This document shows positions 43,916-53,238 of a stretch of DNA of 64,000 nucleotides, piece after piece (position 1 is the first letter of the stretch; each line of letters begins with the position of its first letter). The stretch lies in contig JARKQJ010000205.1 of the NCBI GenBank assembly GCA_029973955.1, forward strand, positions 110,137 to 174,136, written 5' to 3'. The notes below the pieces were generated by a model. That model ran no database searches. It saw nothing but the letters and a program-made list of their open reading frames with translations, and was not told the origin of the DNA. Made by a program: the position numbers and the translations under genes. Source of the DNA: Paludibaculum sp. (GTDB lineage: Bacteria; Acidobacteriota; Terriglobia; Bryobacterales; Bryobacteraceae).

Positions 43916-46032
43916 CGGGTACGGGGTTGCTCCAAGCGTTCGATTGTATCGAGAAGGCCGGTGAGGCGGGCGGCGGCGGCCCCGGTGGCGCCGAAGCGGA
44001 ACTCGTTGTAGGCGGAGGTGAAGTCGAGCACGGCGGCGGCGGCCGGGCCGGGGGGGAGAGCGAGGGCGAACTCGAGGGGGGTGAGCGCGGGAGGCTTCTG
44101 GAAGCCGAGCTTTGCGAGGCGGCGCAGCATGCGGCGGTAGAGCAGGGCGGCGTCGTGCTGGGCGAGGTGGCCGGCCTGGAGGCGGCGGCGCTGCTGGAAG
44201 GCCGCGCGCCAGCCGTTCAGCTTGGGTCCGGTATAGATGCCGAGGGCGAGCAGGGCGGCGGCGGCCAGCAGCCAGAGCAGGGGAGCGGGCGGGCGCCACG
44301 TGGCGGCGCGGTCCCAGAAGGCGCCGAGCGAGGGCACGCGGAAGCTCCGGCTGGACTGCTCGACGCGGAAGGCGAGGGTGAGCTGGCGGTCGATGTCGTA
44401 GCCGAGCACCCATTCCTGCCAGAAAGTGGAGGCGGCGTCGGCCCACATGGCGAGGCGCATGGAGAGGGTGGCGCCGGCGGGATTGGGGTCGGGCGGGGTG
44501 GGGTCGAAGGGCGTCCAACCCTTGCCGGGGATCCACGCCTCCACCCAGGAGTGGGCATCGGAGGCGCGCACCACCTGCCAGCCGGAGAGCGCATTGTAGC
44601 TGCCGCTTTGGAAGCCGGTGACGACGCGGGAGGGCACCCACACGGCCCGCAGCAGCACGGCCATGGCGGAGGCGAAGTACTCGCAGTGTCCGCGGCGCGA
44701 GTCGAAGAGGAAGTAGGCCAAGGGGTCGTCCACCTCGCGGTCCAGGGCGGAGAGGGAGTAGCGGAAGTTGTTTCGGAGGTAGGTTTCCAGCAGGCGCGCG
44801 CGGGTGGCATCGTCGGAGGCTGTGGCGGTGACGTTGCGAGCCAGGGTGATGACGCGGGGATCGACGGGCGGCAGGCGGAGATGGAAGTGGCGTTCTTCGA
44901 GAGTGAGCGGATCTGGGGGAATGTCCTGGGCGAGCGTGGCGTGGACGATGTAGCGGAAGCCTTCGGAGTCAGCGAAAGGGACGCGGAAGCCGGAGGAGGA
45001 GGCGGCGATCACGAGGGCGGAGGGGACGCGGAGGTATTCGGGCGTGCCGGCGACGAAGAGCCACTCGTTGTTGGAGCGGTTGAGGACCACTTCGTAGTTG
45101 AGGCGCGGGCCGGGATTGCGCAGGCGGTCGATGTCGAGGATCTGGAGGAGGCCCTTTTCAGCGTGCAGGCGGCGGCCGGCGGTGGGGGTGGAGTTGTACC
45201 ATTTCCAGCCGTTGAACTCGGCCAGGGCGGTGCCGCGCCACTTGAGGTTTGCGCCGGCGGCGGGCCTGTCGAAGCGGGCATGGAAGACGGCGGTGCCCTG
45301 GCGCTGGATGTCGCCGGTGGCGCCGAGAGTGATTTCGGAGGCGAAGCCGGAGACGCGCTGGCTGGGCGGGATGAGGCGGTCCAGCGCGGCGCGTGCGGTG
45401 CGGGGCAGAACGAAGAAGAGCGCCAGGGTGATGACGAGGATGGCGGAGGTGGTGCCGAGGGCGAGCCACGCCAGGCGCCGGCCGAGGTGGTCGATGCCCC
45501 GTTCCACCAGATGGCGGCCGGCGCCGGCGCGCAGAATTTCGTCGCTGGAGAAAGCGGCCACGGTGGCGAGCAGGAAGGCTACCAGGCAGAGGAAGAACGT
45601 CAGGTTGGCGGAGAGGATGGAGGCGGCCAGGAGTTGGAGAAAGGCGATGATCTTGAGGAAGAAGCGGTCGCGCGGCGTGGAGGCGGTGAGGATCTTGGCA
45701 ATGGCGACGAAGAAGATCAGGTGCACGGTGGCCTGCAGGAAATCGCGCGAGAGATAGAGGTAGTCCAGCGGGTAGAGCGCGAGGTAGAGCAGCGTGGCGG
45801 CGTTGACGGCGCGGGGCGGAATGGAGAGGTTCACGACGCCGAGGACGATGAGCAGCCGCAGCGGCAGGGCGAGTGCGAAGAGGGCGAGGAACAGGATGTC
45901 CGCTAGGCTGGACATGAGCACGCCGGAGCCGAGCAGGGCCGCGAAGCCGCTGACCAGCATCCCGATGAGCGAGAACTCAGAGAGGCGGCGGAAGGAGGCG
46001 GATTGAAAGGCTACTTGCGTCCTCCGAGCCAT
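43912..46032 (-). CDS. TgpA-like membrane transglutaminase
   Basis: A 706-residue inner-membrane protein. The N-terminal half has about six hydrophobic segments (for example LLYLALYPLDYLYLSR and FLLATVAAF). The periplasmic transglutaminase-like domain has the Cys-His-Asp triad in RRGHCEYFASAMAVLLR, SDAHSWVEAWIPG and WTPFDPTPP. A last membrane segment (APLLWLLAAAALLALGIYTG) and a DUF4129-like cytoplasmic tail follow. ATG 46032 is chosen because it overlaps the lipoprotein gene end (22 bp). TgpA proteins are often encoded with a MoxR AAA ATPase and a DUF58 protein; neither is visible here. Confidence 0.88.
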   Translation of the reverse strand: MARRTQVAFQSASFRRLSEFSLIGMLVSGFAALLGSGVLMSSLADILFLALFALALPLRLLIVLGVVNLSIPPRAVNAATLLYLALYPLDYLYLSRDFLQATVHLIFFVAIAKILTASTPRDRFFLKIIAFLQLLAASILSANLTFFLCLVAFLLATVAAFSSDEILRAGAGRHLVERGIDHLGRRLAWLALGTTSAILVITLALFFVLPRTARAALDRLIPPSQRVSGFASEITLGATGDIQRQGTAVFHARFDRPAAGANLKWRGTALAEFNGWKWYNSTPTAGRRLHAEKGLLQILDIDRLRNPGPRLNYEVVLNRSNNEWLFVAGTPEYLRVPSALVIAASSSGFRVPFADSEGFRYIVHATLAQDIPPDPLTLEERHFHLRLPPVDPRVITLARNVTATASDDATRARLLETYLRNNFRYSLSALDREVDDPLAYFLFDSRRGHCEYFASAMAVLLRAVWVPSRVVTGFQSGSYNALSGWQVVRASDAHSWVEAWIPGKGWTPFDPTPPDPNPAGATLSMRLAMWADAASTFWQEWVLGYDIDRQLTLAFRVEQSSRSFRVPSLGAFWDRAATWRPPAPLLWLLAAAALLALGIYTGPKLNGWRAAFQQRRRLQAGHLAQHDAALLYRRMLRRLAKLGFQKPPALTPLEFALALPPGPAAAAVLDFTSAYNEFRFGATGAAAARLTGLLDTIERLEQPRTR

Positions 46033-46430
46033 CGATCCTCCAGGGTTTGAGAGAAGCGGGCGAGTTCCGGCGTAGGCAGGCCTTCGGCGCGGCAGATGAG
46101 AAAGAGGCTGCCGTGCTGGAACGCGATGGCGCCGGGTTCGGGCCGCCACTTCTGTTGGGCTTCGAATGCGCTGGCCTGCGAGGGCAGGGCGAAGGCGTCG
46201 ACGCCGGCGTTGACCTGGCCGGCGCGGTAGGCGGCGCGTACGCGATGGGCGGGTTTCAGGGCCGCCAAGTCAGACGGGATGTCGCGCAGGCCGGGCGTAT
46301 CGAAAGCGACGCGCTGCCAGCCGCCGGGCAGCGTGGCAGGCGGTACAGGAATGAGAGGGCGCTCAGGGAGGCGTGAGCAGGCGGCCAGCAGGGCCGCGGC
46401 CAGAAGCAGGATGCGCGACGAAAGTGCCAT
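46011..46430 (-). CDS. Small lipoprotein of unknown function
   Basis: A 139-residue putative lipoprotein with leader MALSSRILLLAAALLAACSR, where LAAC gives a lipobox with Cys18. The mature part (LPGGWQRVAFDTPGLRDIPS, then RVRAAYRAGQVNAGVDAF) has no known family. ATG 46430 follows a GGAAGTGAG site; frames extend further upstream but lack a signal. It is first in the operon with the TgpA-like gene, overlapping it by 22 bp, so it may assist that protein. Confidence 0.75.
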   Translation of the reverse strand: MALSSRILLLAAALLAACSRLPERPLIPVPPATLPGGWQRVAFDTPGLRDIPSDLAALKPAHRVRAAYRAGQVNAGVDAFALPSQASAFEAQQKWRPEPGAIAFQHGSLFLICRAEGLPTPELARFSQTLEDRWLGGRK

Positions 46431-46533
46431 CTCACTTCCATGAGAACACATGCGCGTCCGCGGGCAGACCACATGAGCGCCGGTGCGCAGAACACGAGCG
46501 CGTCCGCGCGGACTGGTGTGGTACAAGGGGCAG

Positions 46534-48342
46534 GTGAAGTTAGTACTACATCACGACGAGCCGTCTTCGGCGCACCTGGCCGCGAGGTTCGCGGAAGACC
46601 GCGTGCTGGCGAAGATCCAGGCAGTGGATTCAAAAGCGCGGCGCAAGGGGCTGGAGGCGCTGGATCCGGTGCGGAGCGAGCTGGTGCGCGCAGGGACGGA
46701 GATCGACGGCGCGGGGCGCGTGACACGGAACGGATACGCACAGTTCCGGCCGGCCTGGCCCGGGGCGCGGACGGGGGAGTGGCTCGACACGGTGCAGGCG
46801 GAAGTATCCGGATGGAAGGGGAAGATCCGTTCCATCGTGTGGGTGGGCGCGAGCAGCCTGATCGACGACAAGCCGGCCTATGAGGCCTGCGGGCTGCTGG
46901 CGAAAGGGCCGCGGCACTACGTGCTGGACTCGGCTGAGCAGGGCCGGTGGGCAGCGGTGCTGCAGGCCATTGAGAGGCGGACGCGGCGCCAGGCGGCTGA
47001 GGCGCTCAAGAGCACGCTGGTGGTGATCGCAGCCGATGAGGAGGCCGCGCCGCGGACGCTGATCCTGGTGGAGATGCTGGCGAAAGAGTTTGAGAAGCAC
47101 GGCGTGGAGGCGGCAGCGAATTTCGTGGCCATGGCGCCGCCTTCGTCGAGCCTGGCCCGGAACTGCACGGCGCGAGGGATCCGCGTGGCGGAGCTGGCTC
47201 TGGACAACGACTCGGCGGCCTGCTGGGGCAACGGCGCGCCGCTGACCCGGGCCAGCCTGCTGGCGCTGGCGGGTGTGGACTTGCCGGCGTGGGCCGCCGG
47301 GGCGCGGCTCGACGAGGCGCAGATCCACACGGCCTGGTCGCTGTCGGCGTTTCTGTATCAACAGGCGGCGGCCGGGCGCGGGATGGTGACCCTGCTCATG
47401 CCGGAGTCGCTGCGGGGCGCCTCCGCCTGGACGAAGCAGGCATTTGAGGCGAGCCTGGGCCAGGCCGGTGTGCGACTGGTGAACGGTGAGCCGGGGCGGC
47501 TGGCGGACTACCCGGCGGCGAAGGACCCGCGAGCGAGCCGGAGCTTCCTTTTAGTGGAGCGCAAAGGCGAGCCGGCGGTGGAGCGCCAGAAGCTGGCGTT
47601 GCTGAAGCGGGCCGGCTATCCAGTGGCGGTAGTGCAGTTGGCTGCCGATGCGCCGCTCTCGGCGTGGATGCAGTTCGTCCACTATGCGGTTTTCGGCCTG
47701 GCCTGGCTGCGCGGCGAGAACTTCGCGGTGCGTCCGGCCGCGGGCCTGTGCTCCGCGATTGCGGAATCGATCTATCAGAACTCGCTCTTTCAGGGCGGCG
47801 TGGAGCGCACGCCGGACTGGCAGCGGTTCCGGGACTCGATCCGAGTGGTGAAGTGGCGCGCGGGTGTGACCTTCCACTACGACCGGATGCCCTGCGGGGT
47901 AGAGGCTGGAGGACGCGATGCCGCTTCCGCCTATGCGTCGATCCTGAAGCAGTTTGCCGACGCCGGCGTGGTGGGCGGAGGCGAACTGGTGTTTTTCGGC
48001 GACATGCGCTATGCGGCGGCGGGAAGGAAGATCCGCAAGGCGCTGGAGCGCGGGGCGGCGAAGCTGTTCCGCGAGCGTCTGAAGCTGCCCTGCGACGTGG
48101 CGGAGCGCCCGGCGGTGAACGAAACGACGCTGGGCAGCGGGCGCTGCTTCACCACGCTGGTGCTGCCGTGGAAGCTGGGGTCCGGCGCAGGGGCAGATTC
48201 GGTGCGCGCGCAGTTCCTGGCCGTGCAGGCGGCGCTGGAGAAGCGGGTCCGCCTGGTGGTGGTGCTTACCGTGAAGGACGCGAGCGAAGCATCGGCCAAA
48301 GCCCTGGAAGAGTTCTTCCGCGCCGCCGCGGCCAGTTTGTAG
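46534..48342 (+). CDS. Divergent phosphoglucose-isomerase-like (SIS) protein
   Basis: A 602-residue cytoplasmic protein with the layout of phosphoglucose isomerase but weak motifs. An early strand-loop IRSIVWVGASSLIDDKP takes the place of the usual GIGGS loop. Then STLVVIAADEEAAPRTLIL takes the place of the KTFTT-E segment, and DNDSAACWGNGAPLTRASLL of the GRFS loop. GTG 46534 is used because the AGGGGCAG just before it is the only ribosome site; ATG 46483 would add 17 Arg-rich residues. No strong catalytic His-Glu-Lys set is certain. The alternative is a SIS-fold protein acting on another sugar phosphate. Confidence 0.6.
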   Translation: MKLVLHHDEPSSAHLAARFAEDRVLAKIQAVDSKARRKGLEALDPVRSELVRAGTEIDGAGRVTRNGYAQFRPAWPGARTGEWLDTVQAEVSGWKGKIRSIVWVGASSLIDDKPAYEACGLLAKGPRHYVLDSAEQGRWAAVLQAIERRTRRQAAEALKSTLVVIAADEEAAPRTLILVEMLAKEFEKHGVEAAANFVAMAPPSSSLARNCTARGIRVAELALDNDSAACWGNGAPLTRASLLALAGVDLPAWAAGARLDEAQIHTAWSLSAFLYQQAAAGRGMVTLLMPESLRGASAWTKQAFEASLGQAGVRLVNGEPGRLADYPAAKDPRASRSFLLVERKGEPAVERQKLALLKRAGYPVAVVQLAADAPLSAWMQFVHYAVFGLAWLRGENFAVRPAAGLCSAIAESIYQNSLFQGGVERTPDWQRFRDSIRVVKWRAGVTFHYDRMPCGVEAGGRDAASAYASILKQFADAGVVGGGELVFFGDMRYAAAGRKIRKALERGAAKLFRERLKLPCDVAERPAVNETTLGSGRCFTTLVLPWKLGSGAGADSVRAQFLAVQAALEKRVRLVVVLTVKDASEASAKALEEFFRAAAASL

Positions 48343-48398
48343 GGGCCGAGTGGCGAAGGCCGGAGCTGAAGAACTCCGGATGCTACGATGGTTGCCGT

Positions 48399-48539
48399 AT
48401 GGCGAAGATCAAGCCGGCTGGCGGAAAGAAGAGCCCGGCCGGACCGAAAAACCCGCAGGCGGTGGGCTGCCTCATCCTGATAGCCATCGTGGTGGTGGTG
48501 GTGGGCGCAGTCCTGTTCTACTCGATGGGTGCGAAGTAG
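48399..48539 (+). CDS. 46-residue protein with C-terminal membrane segment
   Basis: Begins [20 protein letters not shown], a basic head, then [20 protein letters not shown], one membrane segment ending five residues before the stop. Small proteins with this layout occur in many bacteria without known role. Stop lies 8 bp before the rph start, so it is probably in the rph-rdgB transcript. Confidence 0.6.
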   Translation: MAKIKPAGGKKSPAGPKNPQAVGCLILIAIVVVVVGAVLFYSMGAK

Positions 48540-48546
48540 GGAGACG

Positions 48547-49272
48547 ATGGCGATGAGAAGCGACCAGAGGCGGCCGGACCAGTTGCGGCCGGTCCAGATT
48601 CACACCAACTACCTGATGACGGCCGAAGGCTCATGCCTCATCGAAGTGGGCCACACGCGAGTGCTGTGCGCGGCATCGGTGGAATCCACCGTACCGTCGT
48701 TTTTGCGCAACTCCGGCCGCGGGTGGGTGACGGCAGAGTATTCGATGTTGCCGCGGGCCACGGCGGAGCGCAGCGCGCGCGAAGCCGCCAAGGGCCGCAT
48801 CTCCGGCCGCACGCACGAGATCCAGCGGCTGATCGGCCGCTCGCTGCGAGCCGTGGTGGACATGGAAGCGCTGGGGGAGCGCACGATCGTGGTGGACTGC
48901 GACGTGATCCAGGCCGATGGCGGGACACGCACGGCGTCGATCACCGGCGGTTACGTGGCGCTGGGGCTGGCCGTGAAGAAGATGCTTGAATTCGGCGCGT
49001 TCAAGAAGAACCCTCTGCGCGAGCAGGTGGCGGCCACCAGCGTGGGCGTGGTGCGCGGCGAAACGCTGCTGGACCTCTGCTACGAGGAGGATTCACAGGC
49101 CGACGTGGACATGAACGTGGTGATGACCGGCGCGGGCGAGTTTGTCGAACTTCAGGCCACGGCCGAGAAGCTGAGCTTCCAGGACTCGCGGTTGCAGGAG
49201 ATGGTGGTGCTGGCGCGCAAGGGGTTGGAAGAGCTGTTCCGGGTCCAGCGCGAGGCCATCGAGCGGAAGTAA
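48547..49272 (+). CDS. rph: Ribonuclease PH
   Basis: A 241-residue phosphorolytic 3'-5' exoribonuclease that trims tRNA ends. Start ATG 48547 follows a GGGAG site. Family blocks: [36 protein letters not shown] (phosphate-binding Arg), [20 protein letters not shown], and [20 protein letters not shown] with [11 protein letters not shown]. Length is normal. The TAA stop overlaps the ATG of rdgB, a common pairing in bacteria. Confidence 0.95.
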   Translation: MAMRSDQRRPDQLRPVQIHTNYLMTAEGSCLIEVGHTRVLCAASVESTVPSFLRNSGRGWVTAEYSMLPRATAERSAREAAKGRISGRTHEIQRLIGRSLRAVVDMEALGERTIVVDCDVIQADGGTRTASITGGYVALGLAVKKMLEFGAFKKNPLREQVAATSVGVVRGETLLDLCYEEDSQADVDMNVVMTGAGEFVELQATAEKLSFQDSRLQEMVVLARKGLEELFRVQREAIERK

Positions 49273-49892
49273 TGGCGGCCATAATTCTGCGCTGCGCCAC
49301 GACGAACGCGGGCAAGCTGCGCGAGTTCCACATCGCCGCCGAACGGCTCGGCTATCCGCAGATCGACATCCAGCCGCTGGACGGGCTGAAGCAGATCGAG
49401 CCCTGCGAAGAAGACGGCGTTACGTTCGAGGAGAACGCCGTGAAGAAGGCGGTTTACTACAGCGGTTTCACGGAGGATGCGATCTTCGCCGACGACTCCG
49501 GCCTGGAAGTGGACGCGCTCAACGGAGAGCCCGGCGTCTATTCGGCGCGCTACAGTCCGGAGGGTACGGATCCGGAGAACAACCGGCTGGTGCTGGAACG
49601 CATGCAGGGCGTGGAGAATCGGACGGCGCGATTCGTGTGCGTGATCGCGCTGGCGCGGCAGGGCCAGTTGCTGGGCACGTTCCGCGGCGCCGTGGAGGGC
49701 GAGATCGCCGAGGCAGAGAAGGGCCCGAACGGCTTCGGCTACGACCCGCTGTTCTTCTACCCGCCCTTCGGCTGCACGTTCGGAGAGGTGGACCGGGAGC
49801 GGAAGATGGGCGTCTCGCACCGCGGCGAGGCGCTGCGGCAGATGCTCGACTACTTCTTCCGCGTCTTCTTTCTCAACCGCCACATGGAATAG
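49272..49892 (+). CDS. rdgB: XTP/dITP diphosphatase (non-canonical purine NTPase)
   Basis: A 206-residue house-cleaning enzyme hydrolysing dITP and XTP to monophosphates. It begins AAIILRCATTNAGKLREF (TxNxxK motif) and includes FADDSGLEVDALNGEPGVYS and GPNGFGYDPLFFYPPFGCTF. It is coupled to rph through TAATG. The 3' end overlaps the convergent Nudix gene by 43 bp. Confidence 0.94.
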   Translation: MAAIILRCATTNAGKLREFHIAAERLGYPQIDIQPLDGLKQIEPCEEDGVTFEENAVKKAVYYSGFTEDAIFADDSGLEVDALNGEPGVYSARYSPEGTDPENNRLVLERMQGVENRTARFVCVIALARQGQLLGTFRGAVEGEIAEAEKGPNGFGYDPLFFYPPFGCTFGEVDRERKMGVSHRGEALRQMLDYFFRVFFLNRHME

Positions 49893-50389
49893 CCGATGAT
49901 CGTTTTGGCGTCCTGAATCGCGCCTTTCTCGATCATTTCGGCCATTTGTTTGAGCGTGAACCAGGCGCACTCAATGCGTTCGTCATCCATGGGCTGCGCC
50001 TGCCCGGCGGTAAGATCCTGGGCGACGAAGATGGTCATTGCCTCCTCGACGAAACCGGGGCTGGGGAAGAACTTCACGAGCTTCGTCCACTGCTTCGCGC
50101 GGTAGCCGGTCTCTTCGAGCAGTTCGCGGCGGGCGGCCTTCAGCGGGGTTTCGCCGGGGTCGAGACGGCCGGCGGAGAGTTCCCAGAGGTAGCGGCGGGC
50201 GGGCAGGCGGTATTGGCGGACGAGCAGGACGCGGCCTTTGGGGTCCACCGGCATCATCACGGCGCTGCCGCTGTGGCGCACGATGGCGCGGCGGATCTCG
50301 AAGCCGTCGGGATCGACCGCGTGGTCCATGGTGACGCGGAAGATCGGCGTGGAGATCAGCTCCTCGGAGGAGATCAGTTTCATGGCCAT
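49850..50389 (-). CDS. Nudix hydrolase, ADP-ribose diphosphatase-like
   Basis: A 179-residue hydrolase. The Nudix box is complete: GRLDPGETPLKAARRELLEE TG, matching G-x5-E-x7-R-E-x2-E-E-x-G. The strands before it (VLLVRQYRLPARRYLWELSA) are typical of ADP-ribose pyrophosphatases. It is convergent with rdgB, overlapping its tail, and 5 bp downstream of polX on the same strand, so all three minus genes (CDF, polX, Nudix) are probably one transcript. Confidence 0.92.
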   Translation of the reverse strand: MAMKLISSEELISTPIFRVTMDHAVDPDGFEIRRAIVRHSGSAVMMPVDPKGRVLLVRQYRLPARRYLWELSAGRLDPGETPLKAARRELLEETGYRAKQWTKLVKFFPSPGFVEEAMTIFVAQDLTAGQAQPMDDERIECAWFTLKQMAEMIEKGAIQDAKTIIGYSMWRLRKKTRKK

Positions 50390-50394
50390 GGGAA

Positions 50395-52089
50395 CTAGTG
50401 TCGCGTAGAGGCGAGGAACTCCGCCAGGGGGAGCGTGTTGAGCACGTCGGCGGGGGTGAGCCAGCCGCGGCGGGCCATTTTGACGCCGTAGTGGAAGTTG
50501 GAGAGGTGGCGCGGGTGGTGGGCGTCGGTGGAGACGATGAACTTGCAGCCCAGTTCACTGGCCCGGCGGATGAGCGGGGCGTGGAGGTCCAGGCGTTCGG
50601 GGCTCGAGTTGATCTCGAAGGCCACGCCGCGGGCGGCGGCGGCTTTGGCCACGGTGTCGAACTCATAGCGGTAGGCGTCGCGGTGCAGCAGCACGCGGCC
50701 CGTGGGGTGGCCCAGAACTTTGACGGACGGGCACTCGATGGCGCGCAGGAGACGGTCAGTCATCTCGGCGGGTTCGAGGCTCATGTAGGAGTGGACGGAG
50801 GCGACGACGAAGTCGAGCTCAGCCAGCGCGTCATCGGCGAGGTCCATGCGGCCGTCGCGGAGGATGTCGCATTCGAGGCCGGAGAGGACGCGGATGGCGG
50901 GTGAGCCGGCGTTGAAGTTGCGGACCTCGGCGGCGAAGGCGACGGCGCGGCGCTCGTCCAAACCGTTGGCCATGGCGAGCGACTTGGAATGGTCTGTGAT
51001 GGCGATATAGGCGTGGCCGAGCTCGTGCGCGGCGGCGGCCATCTCCTGGAACGTGGCGCGGCCGTCGCTTTCGCGGGTGTGCATGTGGAGGTCGCCGCGG
51101 ATGTGGGTGGGCTCGATCAGCGCGGGCAGCGCGTGGTGTTCCGCGGCTTCGATCTCGCCCTGGTTCTCGCGCAGTTCGGGCGGGATGAAAGCGAGGCCGA
51201 GCGCGGCGTGGATCTCCTCCTCGGTTTCGCCGGCGACCAGCGATTCATCGGAAAGCCGGTAGAGCCCGTATTCGTTCAGCGTGAGGCCGTGCTTCAGGGC
51301 GCGCTGGCGCAGCGCCACGTTGTGGTCCTTCGAGCCGGTGAAGTAGCAGAGTGCGGCGCCGAGGCTTTCGCGCGGGACGAGGCGCACGTCGACCTGCAGG
51401 CCTTCGGCGCCGAAGCGCGCGCTGGCCTTGTTGCTGCCCGCGGCGAGAGCGTCGTGCACGCGGGGGTGCTTCAGGAACGTCTCCAGGGCGTCGGGGCGCG
51501 AGGTGAGCAGATCGAGATCGCCGACGGTTTCGCGGCCGCGGCGCAGGCTGCCGGCGGGCGTGGCGTCGAGCAGCGGGGCGAGTTCGGCGGCGACTGTGGA
51601 GACGTGGTTCAGGAGGAAGCGGCCGGCCGACTGGCGGTAGTGCGCGATGCCGGTGAGGATCTTCTCTTCGAGCTTGGCGCCCATGCGCGGCAGAGCGCGG
51701 AGCTTCTGGTCCTGACAAAGCCGCGCCAGATCTTCGAGCGTCGAGACGCGGAAGTGCTCCCACAGTGCGCGTACCGTCTTGGGGCCGAGCCCCGGGATGC
51801 GGAGCATTTCGAGCGCCGTGGGCGGGTATTTGGCCAGCATCTCATCGCGGCGGGGAAACGACCCGCGCGCCAGGATATCGGCCAGCGCCGCGGCGATGCC
51901 CTTGCCGATGCCCGGGATTTTGGTGATGTCGCGGGTTGGGTCGGGCAGGATGTCTGCCACCCGTTCGGGCATGCCGTCGAGCGTGGAGGCGGCGTTACGG
52001 AAGGACCGGATGGAGAACGGGTTTTCGCCGTCGATCTCCATCAGGTCGGCCGTTTCACCCAGAATTCGAGCGATTTCAGGATTCTCCAT
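50395..52089 (-). CDS. polX: DNA polymerase X with PHP domain
   Basis: A 564-residue repair polymerase. N-terminal helix-hairpin-helix blocks are ITKIPGIGKGIAAALADIL and LRIPGLGPKTVRALW. The nucleotidyltransferase motif is AGSLRRGRETVGDLDLLTS, with GDLD holding the metal-binding aspartates; a third Asp lies in VDVRLVP. From about residue 330 the PHP phosphoesterase starts: RGDLHMHTRESDGRATFQE, AITDHSKSL, GLECDIL, HPTGRV and STDAHH. This is the standard bacterial PolX fusion. The start overlaps the CDF gene end by 14 bp. Confidence 0.94.
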   Translation of the reverse strand: MENPEIARILGETADLMEIDGENPFSIRSFRNAASTLDGMPERVADILPDPTRDITKIPGIGKGIAAALADILARGSFPRRDEMLAKYPPTALEMLRIPGLGPKTVRALWEHFRVSTLEDLARLCQDQKLRALPRMGAKLEEKILTGIAHYRQSAGRFLLNHVSTVAAELAPLLDATPAGSLRRGRETVGDLDLLTSRPDALETFLKHPRVHDALAAGSNKASARFGAEGLQVDVRLVPRESLGAALCYFTGSKDHNVALRQRALKHGLTLNEYGLYRLSDESLVAGETEEEIHAALGLAFIPPELRENQGEIEAAEHHALPALIEPTHIRGDLHMHTRESDGRATFQEMAAAAHELGHAYIAITDHSKSLAMANGLDERRAVAFAAEVRNFNAGSPAIRVLSGLECDILRDGRMDLADDALAELDFVVASVHSYMSLEPAEMTDRLLRAIECPSVKVLGHPTGRVLLHRDAYRYEFDTVAKAAAARGVAFEINSSPERLDLHAPLIRRASELGCKFIVSTDAHHPRHLSNFHYGVKMARRGWLTPADVLNTLPLAEFLASTRH

Positions 52090-53011
52090 GCCAGGCCCTC
52101 TCTCCGTAAGGCTCCACGTGCACCAGGACGTCCTGGACGAAATCGAGGTCGGTCCGGATTTTGTTGCGCACCTCCTCGGCGATGGAGTGGCCGCGGCGCA
52201 CGGTGAGTTCGGGGTCTACTTCGAGATGCAGGTCCACGTGGTAGCGCAGGCCGGTCTTACGGGCGAAGCACTTTTCCACGTCGAGGGCGCCCGGCACGCT
52301 GAGGGCGGAGGCGCGGACGGCCTTCATCATCTCGTCTTCCGGCATGGTGTCCATCAGGGTGTAGGTGGTCTCGCGGATCACCTGGAAGCCGAGCACGATG
52401 ACGATGAGGCCGACGGCGGCGCCGCCGTAGTGGTCGGCCGCGAGGAATCGAGAAGGGTCATAGAGCGTCATGCCCAGCGCGCAGAGGGCTACTGAGCCGG
52501 AGAGGATGTCGACGAAGTCGTTCCAGGCGTCGGCGACAATGGCCGAACTGCGGATGCGTTTGCCCACGCGGAACTTGTATGTGGAGAGAGCGGACTTGGC
52601 GATCACGGAAGCGATCAGCGGCCAGATGGTGTAGAGGGCCGGCGGCTCATGCGCGGCGTGGACATCCTGCAGCGAGCGAAAGGTGATGAGCAAGCCGACC
52701 ACCGCCAGGCCGATGCCGACCGCCAGGCCGGTGAGGGTTTCAAAGCGCCCGTGTCCGTAGGGGTGGTTCTCGTCGGGCGGGCGCGAGGCAACCGTGAGGC
52801 CGAGCAGAATGATGCCGGAAGCCAGCACGTCGCCGGCGCTCTCCACGCCATCGGCCAGCACCGAGTTGGAGCCGCCGATCCAGCCGATCACCAGCTTCGA
52901 GACAGCCAGGGAAGCACTGACGGCCATGCTCAATATGGAGACTTTTTTCCCGAGCTCTTCCGCTTGCGCCACTGAATGAGAATGTACCGCAGCTCGGCGC
53001 GGTTTCGCCAT
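52076..53011 (-). CDS. Cation diffusion facilitator (CDF) transporter
   Basis: A 311-residue inner-membrane metal/proton antiporter, FieF/CzcD family. Six membrane segments and a cytoplasmic C-terminal domain are seen. The first metal site is in LADGVESAGD, which has Asp-x3-Asp-like ligands; DENHPYGHGRFE is the family loop; the second site is in AIVADAWNDFVDILSGSVAL. The C-terminal domain ends in His/Asp-bearing segments (YHVDLHLEVDPELTVRRGHS). The 5' end is 227 bp from hfq, divergent. Confidence 0.92.
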   Translation of the reverse strand: MAKPRRAAVHSHSVAQAEELGKKVSILSMAVSASLAVSKLVIGWIGGSNSVLADGVESAGDVLASGIILLGLTVASRPPDENHPYGHGRFETLTGLAVGIGLAVVGLLITFRSLQDVHAAHEPPALYTIWPLIASVIAKSALSTYKFRVGKRIRSSAIVADAWNDFVDILSGSVALCALGMTLYDPSRFLAADHYGGAAVGLIVIVLGFQVIRETTYTLMDTMPEDEMMKAVRASALSVPGALDVEKCFARKTGLRYHVDLHLEVDPELTVRRGHSIAEEVRNKIRTDLDFVQDVLVHVEPYGERAWHGES

Positions 53012-53092
53012 GCCGGCTCAGCTCAGGAGTGAAGCCCTTCCCTTTGAGGGACTTGCGGGGAAGGTAGGAGTCGGATTACACTCGTTTGCAGT

Positions 53093-53202
53093 ATTGCCGT
53101 GACGGGGAGTGTTGTGTTTCTCCCGTTGGCAATGGCAACAGCCGGAGTTGTCTCCCGAAGTCGGCGCCGGTTGAAGCCGGGGTGATTTGCCTCAGGCACC
53201 CC
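53093..53202 (+). other. Structured leader upstream of hfq
   Basis: Two hairpins can be drawn: ATTGCC (53093-53098) pairs with GGCAAT (53128-53133), enclosing ACGGGGAG/CTCCCGT, and GGGGTG (53179-53184) pairs with CACCCC (53197-53202). A smaller CCGG-TTGAAG-CCGG stem lies between them. It may be a 5' untranslated region of the hfq-hflX message or a separate small RNA. No riboswitch class is recognised. Confidence 0.35.
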
Positions 53203-53238
53203 ACGAAATGCGTTTGTGAGCAAAGGAGGGGCCAAAAT

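Noticed and set aside
43927..45906. 659-codon plus-strand frame
   Set aside because: Antisense to the TgpA-like transglutaminase, whose membrane segments and Cys-His-Asp triad are clear.
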